DNA of 64,000 nucleotides from Heligmosomoides polygyrus polygyrus (lineage: Eukaryota > Nematoda > Chromadorea > Rhabditida > Heligmosomidae). A program made the translations under genes and the position numbers. Below, piece after piece: positions 27,571 to 38,455 of the stretch (position 1 is the first letter of the stretch; each line of letters starts with the position of its first letter). The stretch lies in contig OX377206.1 of NCBI GenBank assembly GCA_947396885.1, forward strand, positions 83,697,960 through 83,761,959, in the 5' to 3' direction. The notes beneath the pieces are model-generated. The model was given only the letters and a program-made list of their open reading frames with translations. It searched no databases and was not told the DNA's origin.

Positions 27571-27861
27571 ATGTTAGCACGTGCTCCCCGCCGCTCGCGT
27601 CCAATATCACTTGTGGCTCAAATATTTACCAATAATAACGCCGGAAGTGAAGGTGATGGGCATGTCGCGGCTATTCATGCCGGTTCACGTAATAAACCAG
27701 TAATACACAGTACATCTGCCATAGATGAAATAGAAAGTATTGGTTCATCTGGGTCTCTATTGAAAAGTACAAGTGCTGTTTTGGAGCGCAAAACTCCAGC
27801 GTGGACATGTAAACACACACGCGGTGCTATCAAACGGAGGAGAACATGCCGTGCACTTTGA
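27571..27861 (+). CDS. Hypothetical first exon downstream of a GC-rich island
   Basis: The frame from this ATG runs 96 codons and is Ser/Thr-rich (for example DEIESIGSSGSLLKSTSA). Base composition falls from very GC-rich before 27560 to ordinary after it, as at the boundary of a GC-rich 5' region and coding sequence. An in-frame ATG at 27076 would give 261 residues, but that extension reads through a CGG repeat as poly-Arg and is unlikely. A GTAAAC at about 27808 could be a donor. No family recognised. Confidence 0.3.
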   Translation: MLARAPRRSRPISLVAQIFTNNNAGSEGDGHVAAIHAGSRNKPVIHSTSAIDEIESIGSSGSLLKSTSAVLERKTPAWTCKHTRGAIKRRRTCRAL

Positions 27862-28732
27862 AGTTGCTTTACAGCTGTCCATGAGCGCTCTATTACGGCG
27901 CCATCATTATGGCGTCTGATCTATGGTCCGCTACACGTCATACGCAGCCGCCACGCGCGCTGCTGCTCACAAATTTCCGAGGGTCAAAGTGTTCCAGAGA
28001 TCTCAATGAGGTTGTCATTTACAGGCATTCCCTTCAGAAAATTGTCTATATGGGTAAGGAAATGCATAAAGTTCCCAGTGGCTTGCTAGGTTCGCATGCA
28101 AAATATTATTTATAGAAAGTATTTTTAAAAATTTAATTACAAACTGGAAAGGTAACGGAATGAAGCTATTCTAATCGTCACAGTGTTCGGCTCGAGATAC
28201 AGAAGCGAGTGTAATGTTTCTTCGAGTACAACCAGGAGTGCTCGAGAGGACGAGGAATAATAATTGTTCAACGGCTCATTGGCACTGCACAGAGTATTCG
28301 ATAGCGTTTTAACACAAAAACGAAAATGACGAAGGAGCAAATATTCGTGCTAGGCACAGCTTTGCTATACCTCAGCTCAATCCGTCATTTCGGAGAAACG
28401 GATCTAGCGACGTCTGCAAAACGAGTGTGGAGAGCTTAAACGTTGATTTCGACAACCAGTGTAATAGAAGAACGTTGACATAGCCGGTCTAGTAAAATCA
28501 TACTCATTCTCCAGATACTCCCTAAGCTGCTTTCAGCGAAGATTCGCGACCTCCAGAAGACATCAAAGATCATCATGGACGCGGGTTTTTGGACTCACAC
28601 TTGCTTCTTCCCCGAAATTTTCACGCTGATATTTAACAAGAAACACTCGGCGACATCTTTGTCGATTTGAGATCACTTCTGAATACAACTTCTGCGGTAA
28701 AGTGTAAAAAGCTATAATAGGCAAGTTATCAA

Positions 28733-28955
28733 GGAATGCGCCACGCATGCCACTTTTACAGGATCGTGCGCGGATTTGAATGCAAATTTATATAGTAGTG
28801 GACATTCGATGGCAACGTCAGTGCTTTCTCCTTAACGTTTGGCACACACGCTTGCAGCCATTTCATCATCCACGAGGAAATGGAAATCATGGTTGGCCTT
28901 GGCGAGATCCCAACGTTGAATCGGTTCAGGACCTGGGTGATCATGGTTACAACTC
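28733..28955 (-). repeat. SINE family 1, old diverged copy
   Basis: Shares GAATGCGCCACGCATGCCAC, CATGGTTGGCCTTGGCG and the body spacing, but with many differences and no clear head. Confidence 0.5.
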
Positions 28956-29075
28956 AATTCTGCTTTATAAAATTGGTCAGAAGGAACATAGTTCACCATC
29001 TTTCACACTTCGTTTTCTAGAGTGAAGAAGGGGAGAAATGAAAAATTATTGAAATAAATAAAAATAAAATAAAAT

Positions 29076-29370
29076 AAAGGATAAAGGATAAAGGACGGCG
29101 TTACTCAATCCCTTCTGGGAGGCGCCAGCGCATTCTACTTCTACGGGATGTCGTGGAGACGACATGAATGCGTATTTGGCCATACAATGACTTGCGGTGG
29201 CCAGCCGATGAACAAGTCAGCGCTTTGTCCTTCCCAGACAAGTCTGGTACCAATTCACCGACCCCAGAGGGATGGAAGGCTTGGTTGGCCTGGGCGGGAG
29301 ATCCGAACCAAGAACCTGGTATCGAGTGCACGCGACAGTCGCGCCTCCTCCGACTGCGCTACACGCGCCC
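29076..29370 (-). repeat. SINE family 1, full length
   Basis: Well-preserved copy preceded by an A-rich run (AAATAAAATAAAATAAAGG) at its tail end. Confidence 0.9.
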
Positions 29371-29659
29371 ATGCGCTACACGCCTTTGCACAAAATAAAA
29401 TATAAAATATAAATAAAGTACAAAATAAAAATAAATATGTTCTTAATATGTTCATTCCTGAACATATACTAAAATTGGAACAATATGTTCTTAATCTTTT
29501 TTTTATTATACACCTCTATTGCACGCTTCAGACGAGGAGCAATATCGAAGGATGTCCATGAAAGGCAGCTAAGAACAAGGTCAGAAAGCTCTACAATCCC
29601 ATACCAGCTACTGTGTCTTTTCTGAAAACTGACAACTCTCGTGGAACTGCAAGTTAACC

Positions 29660-30240
29660 AGGCCAAATATTCACTGAAGTCGCCTCCACGGCATCCAGTG
29701 AAAACTGACAACTCTCGTGGAACTGCAAGTTAACCTTACAATCCCCTTTCCATATAAGATGGAAAGATGTTCGAAAATTTTCTAAAAAACCTCTTGCTCA
29801 GTTTGCTTTTCATATCTGAATTTATTTATTTACTTAATGTTAGGTACACGTGTAAGGGTAAAGTGTTGGCTTGTTCATCGGCTGGCCATCGCATGTCATT
29901 GTATGGCCAAATATTCACTGAAGTCGCCTCCACGGCATCCAGTGAAAACTGACAACTCTCGTGGAACTGCAAGTTAACCTTACAATCCTCTTTCCATATA
30001 AGATGGAAAGATGTTCGAAAGTTTTCTAAAAAACCTCTTGCTCAATTTGCTTTTCAGATCTGAATTTATTTATTTACTTAATGTTAGGGGCACGTGTAAC
30101 GCAGTCGGAGGAGATATCGGCTCTTGTGTGTACACGATACGAGGTTTCTGGTTCGGATTTCGCGCACGGGCCAACAGTTGGTGCCACACTTGTCTGCGAA
30201 GGGTAAAGCGTTGACTTGTTCATCGGCTGGCCATCGCATG
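29660..30240 (+). repeat. Tandem duplication of about 240-330 nt including SINE parts
   Basis: The block GGCCAAATATTCACTGAAG, the segment AACTGCAAGTTAACC, the AT-rich stretch TTTATTTATTTACTTAATG and the SINE body occur first from about 29660 and again from about 29904. The two stretches are nearly identical, which implies a recent local duplication. Confidence 0.8.
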
Positions 30241-30357
30241 TCATTGTATGGCCGAATATTCACTGAAGTCGCATCCACGGCATCCAGTAGAACTAGAATG
30301 CGTGGCGCATTCCAAAATGGATTGAATTACGCCGTCCTTTATCTTTTAGCCTTTATC
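30087..30357 (+). repeat. SINE family 1 within a tandem duplication
   Basis: Head GGGCACGTGTAACGCAGTCGG to tail ACGCCGTCCTTTATC. A partial copy lacking the head and part of the body lies upstream near 29850-29950 as part of a duplicated block. Confidence 0.8.
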
Positions 30358-31143
30358 TGAATTATAAAAATAGGAAGTCTAGACCATCGTCTGTCCGATG
30401 CAAGTCGTAGCGGACTAATCCTGCTATGTAACCCTAATCGTGCTGGAATAAAGCATAAGTGAGCTTAAAAATGCTGCACTACTTCTACAGGTATTCATGG
30501 GCTGCAACCAACAATAACAACCTGCAGCTTCTCCGAATGCTTCTCATGACATGACATCGCTGAATGCGCTGAAAGAGGCATGGATATCTGCATGTTTGGG
30601 TTTTTCACGGTCTGGTTCGAAATGTTTGAACAATAATGGTGCTAGGCACACCGAAAGACAGCATTTGAAACCACCATGATATTTGGCAAAAGAACATGCT
30701 GTTCATATAAAGAATGTAGATCCCCTTATTTTCAATCATCACTCAGCCGGCTTAACGTCTGGTCTAATTACTGGCTGGGGCATCGCTCCACTAATTGATA
30801 GTGGCGGAATTTGTTTACCTTTTGTGAAGCCTGACCATCGGTCAACATATTCACATGATTCCCGTATCAATTCAAATCCAGTTCAGGGCAAATTTGTTTA
30901 AAAAATCAATAGATGCTATGTGATTGTTGTGAAGATCGGCCACCATATTCGTTTGATTTCCATGTTGGAAGGATAACTCTGAGCGGCGAGTTTGTTGATA
31001 GAGATATGTGCTACTTTCTTCTGCTACAGTGACGGACAGAAGGACGGATGGACGACAGATGGGACAGGAGGACCAGTTAGCACTTTTCATTGTATAGGAG
31101 GGTAACAGCTTCATAAATACCAAAAAATGTCTGTTATAACATT

Positions 31144-31240
31144 GTTTTGTTCCGATCAAAATTCTAGCGCCAGGCGGGACTCGAACCCGTACCTCCTGCT
31201 GACCAAGCGAGAATGCTCTACGTGCCATTGCACCACGGTT
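31144..31240 (-). repeat. tRNA-derived SINE-like copy (family 2)
   Basis: On the minus strand the sequence GCAATGGCACGTAGAGCA is followed by the B box GGGTTCGAGTCCCG and then by a tail containing TTTTGATCGGAACAAA. The 5' and 3' arms do not pair as an acceptor stem and the anticodon loop is abnormal, so this is a SINE relic rather than a tRNA gene. Confidence 0.5.
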
Positions 31241-31280
31241 GTTTGATCGAACGCAACATCCACATCCAATGTTCCGGACT

Positions 31281-31421
31281 ACTGTAATACACATTTTTTG
31301 ATTCAAGTCATTTTCTTTAGAAAACGACTTGAATCACAAAATGTGTATTATACTGTAATACACATTTTTTGATTCAAGTCATTTTCTTTAGAAAACGACT
31401 TGAATCACAAAATGTGTATTA
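31281..31421. repeat. Two tandem copies of a 67-nt palindrome
   Basis: Each copy reads TAATACACATTTTTTGATTC through to its inverted complement and would fold into a long hairpin. The copies are in direct repeat with a 71-nt period and are almost identical. Confidence 0.85.
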
Positions 31422-32656
31422 CGGTAGTGCAGAACATAGGGAGGAAAATGACACTTTATGCCGTTTTTTCTTAAGAGGTTCAAAGTTTACAGTACACCAG
31501 CACAAAAGCCTTTTTGAGTCGATTTCCTTCTTTTCTTGCCAGCTTTGGCTTATGATATGGTACTGAAAACGACTCTCCATGCTGGTGATCTCAGGGATAA
31601 CGACTGGCGAAGATAAGTTCTATAACGATGAGATAGATGCGTTCCTCTCGCTTTTCAGTCGGGAAGCTCTGCGAGTCACATGTCGGATCGGAGGATGCTG
31701 TGCGTGGTATCAAGCTGTATCCACATCTTTTTACCATTGCGACCTGTTGACATATCCAGATCTCTGTGCGGCGGCCGACGTCCGGGCTTCGCCATTATCT
31801 CCTGCAGTGCAGCACATCGTGTCGACAACGCGAGTAGAGCCGATGGTGGAAGGGCGACAGGGTGGCACCACGGTCATCGGCTGCTCAAATAAGCCACGAG
31901 TCGCGGCGACGTGTTCAAGATCGCACCCACACCCCCACCTACCTGCTGGCCACAGCCAAAACGGGTTCCGTTGCTGGAACCGAAAATTGGAAAAATTGCG
32001 GCATCCAGTAATGTGGAGCATCAGCCGAACGACGTCCAACTAATAACCCGGCCATTAGATACATAGAATAAATGGACTAAGAACTCCATAGTAATAACAA
32101 ACAAACAACGTCGACTGATCGATAACGATCGATACAGATATGTACTTCTCCGGATATTACTGCATCAAGTTGGATGCCACACGAACATGGTGACAGGTGG
32201 ATGTTTCATGAACTACAATAGATAGGTGATTGACTGCAAGTGAATTAGGTATGATCTGAACGTTACTCAAGACAAGTGCTCGCAGCAAGGCCATCCTTTA
32301 GAATTACTAGGATTATTACAACCCGCGTGACAGTGTCATCGTGAGATGTGCTAGCTGCCACGTGCACTCCGAATTGTGGTTTTTGCTTCGAGTCTCATCC
32401 AGACTAGTAAAGCCTTTCCTCGCTTCGTCGCCGACGAATTGGTACCAGACCTACCTGAAGAGGGAAAGGGATAAGTCACAGAGTTCTACATTCACTGGAC
32501 ATCTCAAATTGTCCAAATTCACATCTTCACAATATCAGGATATCCCGCAAAAGACGATACGCGGCGCATCCACGAGGGACGGAGCTGAATGTCGCCGTCT
32601 CTTATAGCTAATCGGAAATCCGACTCTATGGAAATTATATGCAACATAATATTATA

Positions 32657-33706
32657 TTAGGTTGTCCCATAAGTCTTCGTCGTTTTTTTTTTTCAACGAT
32701 TCACTGCGGATTTCGCCGGCGGTGTCTTCCATAGCGCTGAATAGCTTTCGAAAGAGAATGATTTGCTCCATCAGATCGCGTATTGTATTTCTTTTCTCAT
32801 CATGAATTTTGTCAATTTTTAGGTCGTTGAAGTGAAAAGTGAAAAAGTGAAAAAGTAGCCATTTGCGCACCTGTTCTCTCCGCTTAGGTTTGTAATTTTT
32901 TGTTTTTATAGCACTTGGAAGACAATGTTCTGTACTACAAGAATATGTGTTAGTGCTATTTGCTCATTTGTCCTTTATTGATTTGTAGGTCATCAAATTG
33001 GGACGTCCGAAGGAGGATGGTTATCTTTGCCGACAGCTCCCGCTCTGTGGTTGGACTTTCTGGGTTGGTTTTATATGTCATTCGAAAGAAAATGTCTTGC
33101 TCTATAAGAATATATGTCGCTTTTATTGATTTCTATTGAATTTCAACAAAATGCCAAAAAGAGAAAAATCGTCTTCACCAACAACTTCCTCTCCTTCTTC
33201 AGTTGTTGATATTCGACAGAAATCAGCGTGAGCCAATAAACGCGACACAAATTCTTACTGAGCAAGACATCCTCTTCCAAACGACATATAACACCAAGCA
33301 AAAAAGTTCAACCACAGAACCGGAGTTTTGGTAAAAATTCGGACGGGAAAGTCGGAATTCCCAATTTGATGGCCTAAAAATCAATAAAGGGCAAGTGGGA
33401 AAGTAGGGCCAACACACATTCTTGTAGTACGGAACATTGTCTCTCACGTGCTATAAAAAACTGCGCAAAGAATACAAACCTAAGCGGAGAGAACAGGTGC
33501 GCAAATGACTACTTTTTCACTTTTTCACTTTTCACTTCATCGACCTAAAAATTTACAAAATTCATGACGAAAAAAGAATTGTAATACATCTTCTGATAGA
33601 GCAAATCATTCTCTTTCGAAAGCTATGCAGCGCTATGCAAGAGACCGCCAGCGAAATCTGCAGTGAATCGTTGAAAAAAACGGCGGGGACTTATGGGACA
33701 ACCTAA
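32657..33706. mobile_element. Foldback mariner-type element
   Basis: Ends are TTAGGTTGTCCCATAAGTC and its inverted copy, flanked by TA on both sides (32655-32656 and 33707-33708). The arms stay complementary for several hundred nucleotides: for example, a stretch around 32875-32960 is repeated inverted at about 33415-33500. The central region around 33000-33350 shows no transposase that I can read. The terminal sequence is typical of mariner. Confidence 0.85.
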
Positions 33707-35480
33707 TATGTTGTTCTCATCATTAAAGTAGCACAGCTATCTAAAGAACGAGAATTGAATTCTGAATTTAAAAATTTCAATAATTTATTTTTGAGAATTA
33801 ACACTGGATTTTGCTAGGCTTCTCTGATTTATTCGAGTAACTAGCATAATAGGATGGATTTAAGACCTCTACAGATGAGATCAATGCAAGCCTTCACCAA
33901 CGCAAGATTCAACAACAACAACAACAAACTCCGCTCGGAACATAGGACCAGCAACCCCTATAAACTCGTATTCGATCATGGAAGTCACTCTATTTATTTG
34001 TTTTTGTTTTATTTATTTTTTACACAAACTGTGCACCAAAATAATAAACAAAACAAATATTGTAGATTAAGCCAGATTACATGATATATGTTCGGTTTGA
34101 GTGTTTTTCAACAATCCTTTTATGAGTAATGTGGGAATTCCAGTTTGAAATGAGATAAATTGAGGTCGTTGTAGGTTCATTGCTAACAAATGTAAAGTGA
34201 GGTTTGTAGAAGAGTAGCCCGTACTTGTTTCTTATAATAGAGGGAAGAATAATTTGCAAAAGCTGCTGAAATCACAGAAGAACATAAAGCGTATATAAAA
34301 TCCTTTCCGTGAGGACGTCCGGTGTGGGAAAATATACGAAGCGCCAAGTCTACGACCTTCTAAGCATACGACCCCAAGACGGACCCTATATCTCAAAGGA
34401 GTCTTTAAACTGGTACGCACCTCCAGGCGATAGGAGATATAAGGGAATTGCGCATGTTGAAACGCAGGAACGAAAGACGTCGGTACGGAGCATGAGAATC
34501 ATTGAAGTTGGACAAAAGCAAGAAAAAAGTTGTATGAAAAATATTAAAAATTATTAAAACACTTAGAAGATGGGAACGCCTTTGACATCCAGCATTCAAC
34601 ATTTCTAAGAAACTCTGCATTAGGGCGAGCCGCTACGTAATCCAGGACATAAATGATATGGATTGACAAATTTGTCGCTGACAAGCGCGCAGTGCAAACG
34701 AATATTCGTTTTTTTTTACTATGTTACAGAGTTTGTCTATCAAGGCAATGCCACTCGTTGACGTTGAAATCTCCCGTCAACGTTGCAAAGTAGTCAGCGA
34801 AAGGTGTTTCACCTTAAGAAGTCTTATGGTTGTAGCCATGCGAAGCGCTTCTCACAATCTGATCATCGTTCCCTGTTTCATCGTTTCATCGTGCACTTCT
34901 GGCTTCCATTCCGCGGGATGTCAAAAGAACACCAGGACGCCCACCAACGCGTTGGTCGGACTTCTTCGTGAAACCCCTGAGCGCCCGACATGACGCTCTT
35001 CGTGTTCCTCGAGCGAGGAGGATACACTGGACCACTCTGGCACGCGACATGGACGAATGGAGACGCTGTTGGCGCCCGCTCGAGCAAGTCGATGATCAAC
35101 GGGACGACAAATGATACAGGTGATACTTCTGGCTAGACGCCACATACTTTTTTCTGCAATCGACAACAACTGCGTATTCTTATGTGCAGTGTGGCTGCCC
35201 TTCCAGGTCATCGAGCAAAAAGTAAACGTCCTCTGTTTTAAAACTGACTTCCGTGGGCTCACCAGTGTCAGCCACCCCTCACCGTTTCAAGGTCTTCAGA
35301 AGATACCATGGCTCCATAACTTGACCAAACGCGGACTGCAACAACAATCACAGCTCTTTGATTTAGCGATCATTATCATGGAAACTTGAAAGACCTCATC
35401 CACGTTATAAAATCATTCAAGAGGTGACGGTAAAACGTCCAGTGCTTTGACATACATAAATGCCCGCTAATTAAGACAAA
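33707..35480. other. No recognisable gene
   Basis: Short frames on both strands, none with a domain or a convincing splice context. Confidence 0.5.
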
Positions 35481-35776
35481 ATAAAGAATAAAGGAAAAAA
35501 ACGTTCCTCAATCCTTATTGGGATGCGCCACGCATTTTACTCTGCGGGACGCCGTGGAGGCGATTTGAATGCGTATTTGGTCACGCAATGGCTTGCGCTA
35601 GCCAGCCGATGAACAAGTCAGCGCTCCCTCCTTCCCAAACAAGTCTAGTAGCAGTTCATCAACCCCAGAGGGATGGAAGGCTTGGTTGGCCTAAGCGGGA
35701 AATCTGAACCAAGAACCTGGTATCGGGTACACGCGGCAGTCAGCACCTCTTACATACGACTGCGCTACTCGCGCCC
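35481..35776 (-). repeat. SINE family 1
   Basis: Near-complete copy with a moderately diverged head. Confidence 0.85.
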
Positions 35777-36315
35777 AATTAAGATAATGATGATTAATAT
35801 TGCTAACTATGCTGCCGATATAAAAATTAACGAGCTCACAAGCATCTTGTCGCGGCATACCGCCTCGATAAATAAAATGATGGAAGAAGTAAGGCTTTCA
35901 AAAACGAAAAGTGATATGATATCGATGTGGTCTTACTCAACTGTGACCCAAAAATTCTAATGGCTTTGATTCGGCTTGTATCGCTTTTCGTCAACTTCGC
36001 CTACTTTACAGCTTGTAACCGTCAAGAATATTTACAACACTATTCCTCTAATTGGTGGCATTTTATCCAACATAGCGCTTTTTTTAAGAAGTTATAGTTC
36101 TGACCAAGGATTCGATCCCGAAGATACCTTAATCTTACTTTCCTTTTATACTAACTGCCTCTCATACATAGCAAGTCGACCTTGTGGTCATGCTTCAGAA
36201 AAGTGTAGTGCAGTCGAAGAAGGCACTGGTTCTGGTGTCACGCGCACCTAAGATCGACCGAGTCTTCAAGTTCCATTTCTCAATTTCCTTGCTGCCAAAC
36301 TTGTTTGCGAATGAC

Positions 36316-36665
36316 AAGGATAAATAATAAAGGGCGGCATTAATCGGGATGATTCCCCCCCCCCCCCCCGCATCCCACTCGCACGGAATATCGTGTAATC
36401 TGAATGCGTATTGGGCCTATACACGCCTTGAGGTTCCCAGCCAATAAAAGGATAGCGAAATCCGCTGGCACTCAGTATGCCTAAAACGTCTGATAAATTA
36501 AAGCGGTGTTCCATCTTCGTCTTTTCCGGACAGGACTGGTACAAATTCACGTCCCCTGTGAGGATGGAAGGTTAGTTGAACCGAGCTGGATCAGAACCGA
36601 GAACTTCCGCCTCGACTGACTGACGCAGCAGCCGGCGCCTCCTCCGTCTGCGTTAGCGCAACCCT
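36316..36665 (-). repeat. SINE family 1, diverged, with insertion
   Basis: Tail and head parts are recognisable but the body carries an extra segment at about 36447-36512 that also occurs at about 37206-37268. A run of C marks 36355-36370. Confidence 0.65.
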
Positions 36666-36830
36666 GGGAAGGATAAGACAATAATTTATTTTTGTTGTAG
36701 GATCCCGTGTAAAGCTGTTGGGCCACGATTGGTGTATATCTTTACTCAAACGGGAGCCATTCAATCAACAAGCACTTTTTGTCGGTTGGTGGCCGAGGAT
36801 TATTGTGTATGTAAAATAAGCATAAAAGAT

Positions 36831-37106
36831 AAAAAAGGATAAAGGAGAGTATTACTCAACCTCTTTTGGGTTGCGCCACGCATTCTACAGTGGAGACGAT
36901 TTGAATGCGTATTTGGCCATTCAATGACTTGCGGTGGCCAGCCGATGAACAAGTCAGCGCTTTATCCTTTCTAGACGCCTGGAAGTAAGTCTCCGACCCC
37001 GGAGAAATGGAAGGCTTGGTTGGCCTGGGCGGGAAACCGAACCAGGAACCTGGCATCGGGTGTACATCATAGCGTGCGCCCGATTTGACTGTGCCACATG
37101 CGCTCA
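36831..37106 (-). repeat. SINE family 1
   Basis: Near-complete copy with small deletions in the body around 36890 and 36990. Confidence 0.85.
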
Positions 37107-37474
37107 GTAAATAAGTGTGCACGTAATACCCTTCCTCTCATATATCGTGATGCTGCTCTACTAAACAAGAATGGTGTAGAAAGAGATAGATAAAAACCAG
37201 TTGAGGAAAGTAGCGAAATCCACTAGTTCTCAGTAATCCTAAAACGTCTAATAAATTAAATCCGCGTAATGAAGTTGGGAAGAAGCGAGGAAAAAGAGCA
37301 AAGATTATCGATGTGTATTAGCTAGACAGGGACAAGAAACCACGATGGGAATATGAAAAAGGTGATCCATTGGGTAGGATATCCTCAGGGAGTTTAGGAT
37401 TATTTATCATATTTTTATTTAGGATTTTATTTTATTACTTGTAACGAAGCTTTCAAAAATAGCAAGAGAAGATA

Positions 37475-37738
37475 CTATATGTGTGCCGTCTCGATGAAGA
37501 AAAAACTGAAGCTGTTGGTGGCGTAAAGGGACTCGCTCCAAAACGGATAATGGATTGTCGCCACGATGTGTGACGAGGAGCAGATGACCGCACCAAAAAC
37601 CAGAACGAGAGCAGCAATGGACGAAGCTCGTGTTGCTCGGCGAAATCGGAGACGAGCGGTGCGAATTCTTCCGCGATCGGGCACATATTCAGAGCTAAGT
37701 CCTCGTCGCTCGGGCAGCTCTGCTCTCCGCTCAACCAT
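37475..37738 (-). CDS. Hypothetical single-span membrane protein, 87 aa
   Basis: An ATG frame of 87 codons has an Arg-rich N-terminus (about residues 1-40), one predicted membrane helix (SSIAALVLVFGAVICSSSH) and a C-terminus rich in Phe and Ser. An AATAAA on the minus strand at 37436-37431 lies about 40 nt after the stop, as expected for a 3' end. The frame is open upstream to a TGA, so it could also be a terminal exon. No family recognised. An antisense frame of 113 codons also exists and cannot be excluded. Confidence 0.3.
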   Translation of the reverse strand: MVERRAELPERRGLSSEYVPDRGRIRTARLRFRRATRASSIAALVLVFGAVICSSSHIVATIHYPFWSESLYATNSFSFFFIETAHI

Positions 37739-38167
37739 CGGAGCCTGTTGTTGTTGTGACGAGTTTCGTTCAGCAGTGGTCAGTCAGCAGGGGCACACTA
37801 CGGTAGTGTTTTGGCATGGTGAATTAGATATGAAAAGGCGGCTGGTGCGCACTGGTCAAAATAGTAAACAAAAATGGATAGCCATGGGCGATCGATTCGC
37901 CTCCTAGAGGGATTTCCCCCTCGACTGAGTCCCGGACAGCAAAGTCGAAAAAGTTCCACTGCAGTAATTACTCCCCACTGTGTTGTGGCGGGGAGCGCAC
38001 AGCCCAGCGAGCAGGAGGCGCCATCCTCAGGCACATCATGAATCGATTTCAGGTTCGACTCGGAAGATGCTCATGAAAGCACCAGTACGAGAGAGGAGAG
38101 CTTGCACAAAAGTTGAACATAAGAAGTGGAAGGCAATGAAAATATTCATTAACTCAGTTGGTGCATG

Positions 38168-38455
38168 GCAGAGCAGCCGAAAGTGTAGCCGTTGTCGTGT
38201 GCATACCCATACGAGGTTTCTTGGTTCGGACCCCGCGCAGACCAACCGAACCTTCCACCGCTCCAGGATTGGTGACTTGGTAACAGACTCACCTAGAAAA
38301 GATAAAACGCTGACACTTGTCCTTCGATTTGTCACCAAAAGTCAATATATGGGCCAAATACGCATCCAAAATGCTTCCACCATAGCCGATAGAACTAGTT
38401 ATACGTGGCGCATCCTAAGTACAGATTGACCACTGCCTTCTTTTATCCTTTTGAC
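38168..38455 (+). repeat. SINE family 1, diverged
   Basis: Head-to-tail order kept (GGTTTCTTGGTTCGGA, CCAAATACGCATCCAAAATG, TTTTATCC), with many differences. Confidence 0.65.

Noticed and set aside
29148..29405. Several similar ORFs with the run KSGTNSPTP or QTSLVPIHRP
   Set aside because: These recur because they translate the SINE family; they are not a gene family.
31144..31240. tRNA gene
   Set aside because: A and B boxes are present but the acceptor ends do not pair and the anticodon loop is abnormal; a SINE relic fits better.
31579..32043. 154-codon plus-strand frame and an overlapping minus-strand frame
   Set aside because: Both lie in a GC-rich stretch, neither shows a family, and the two strands are equally open.
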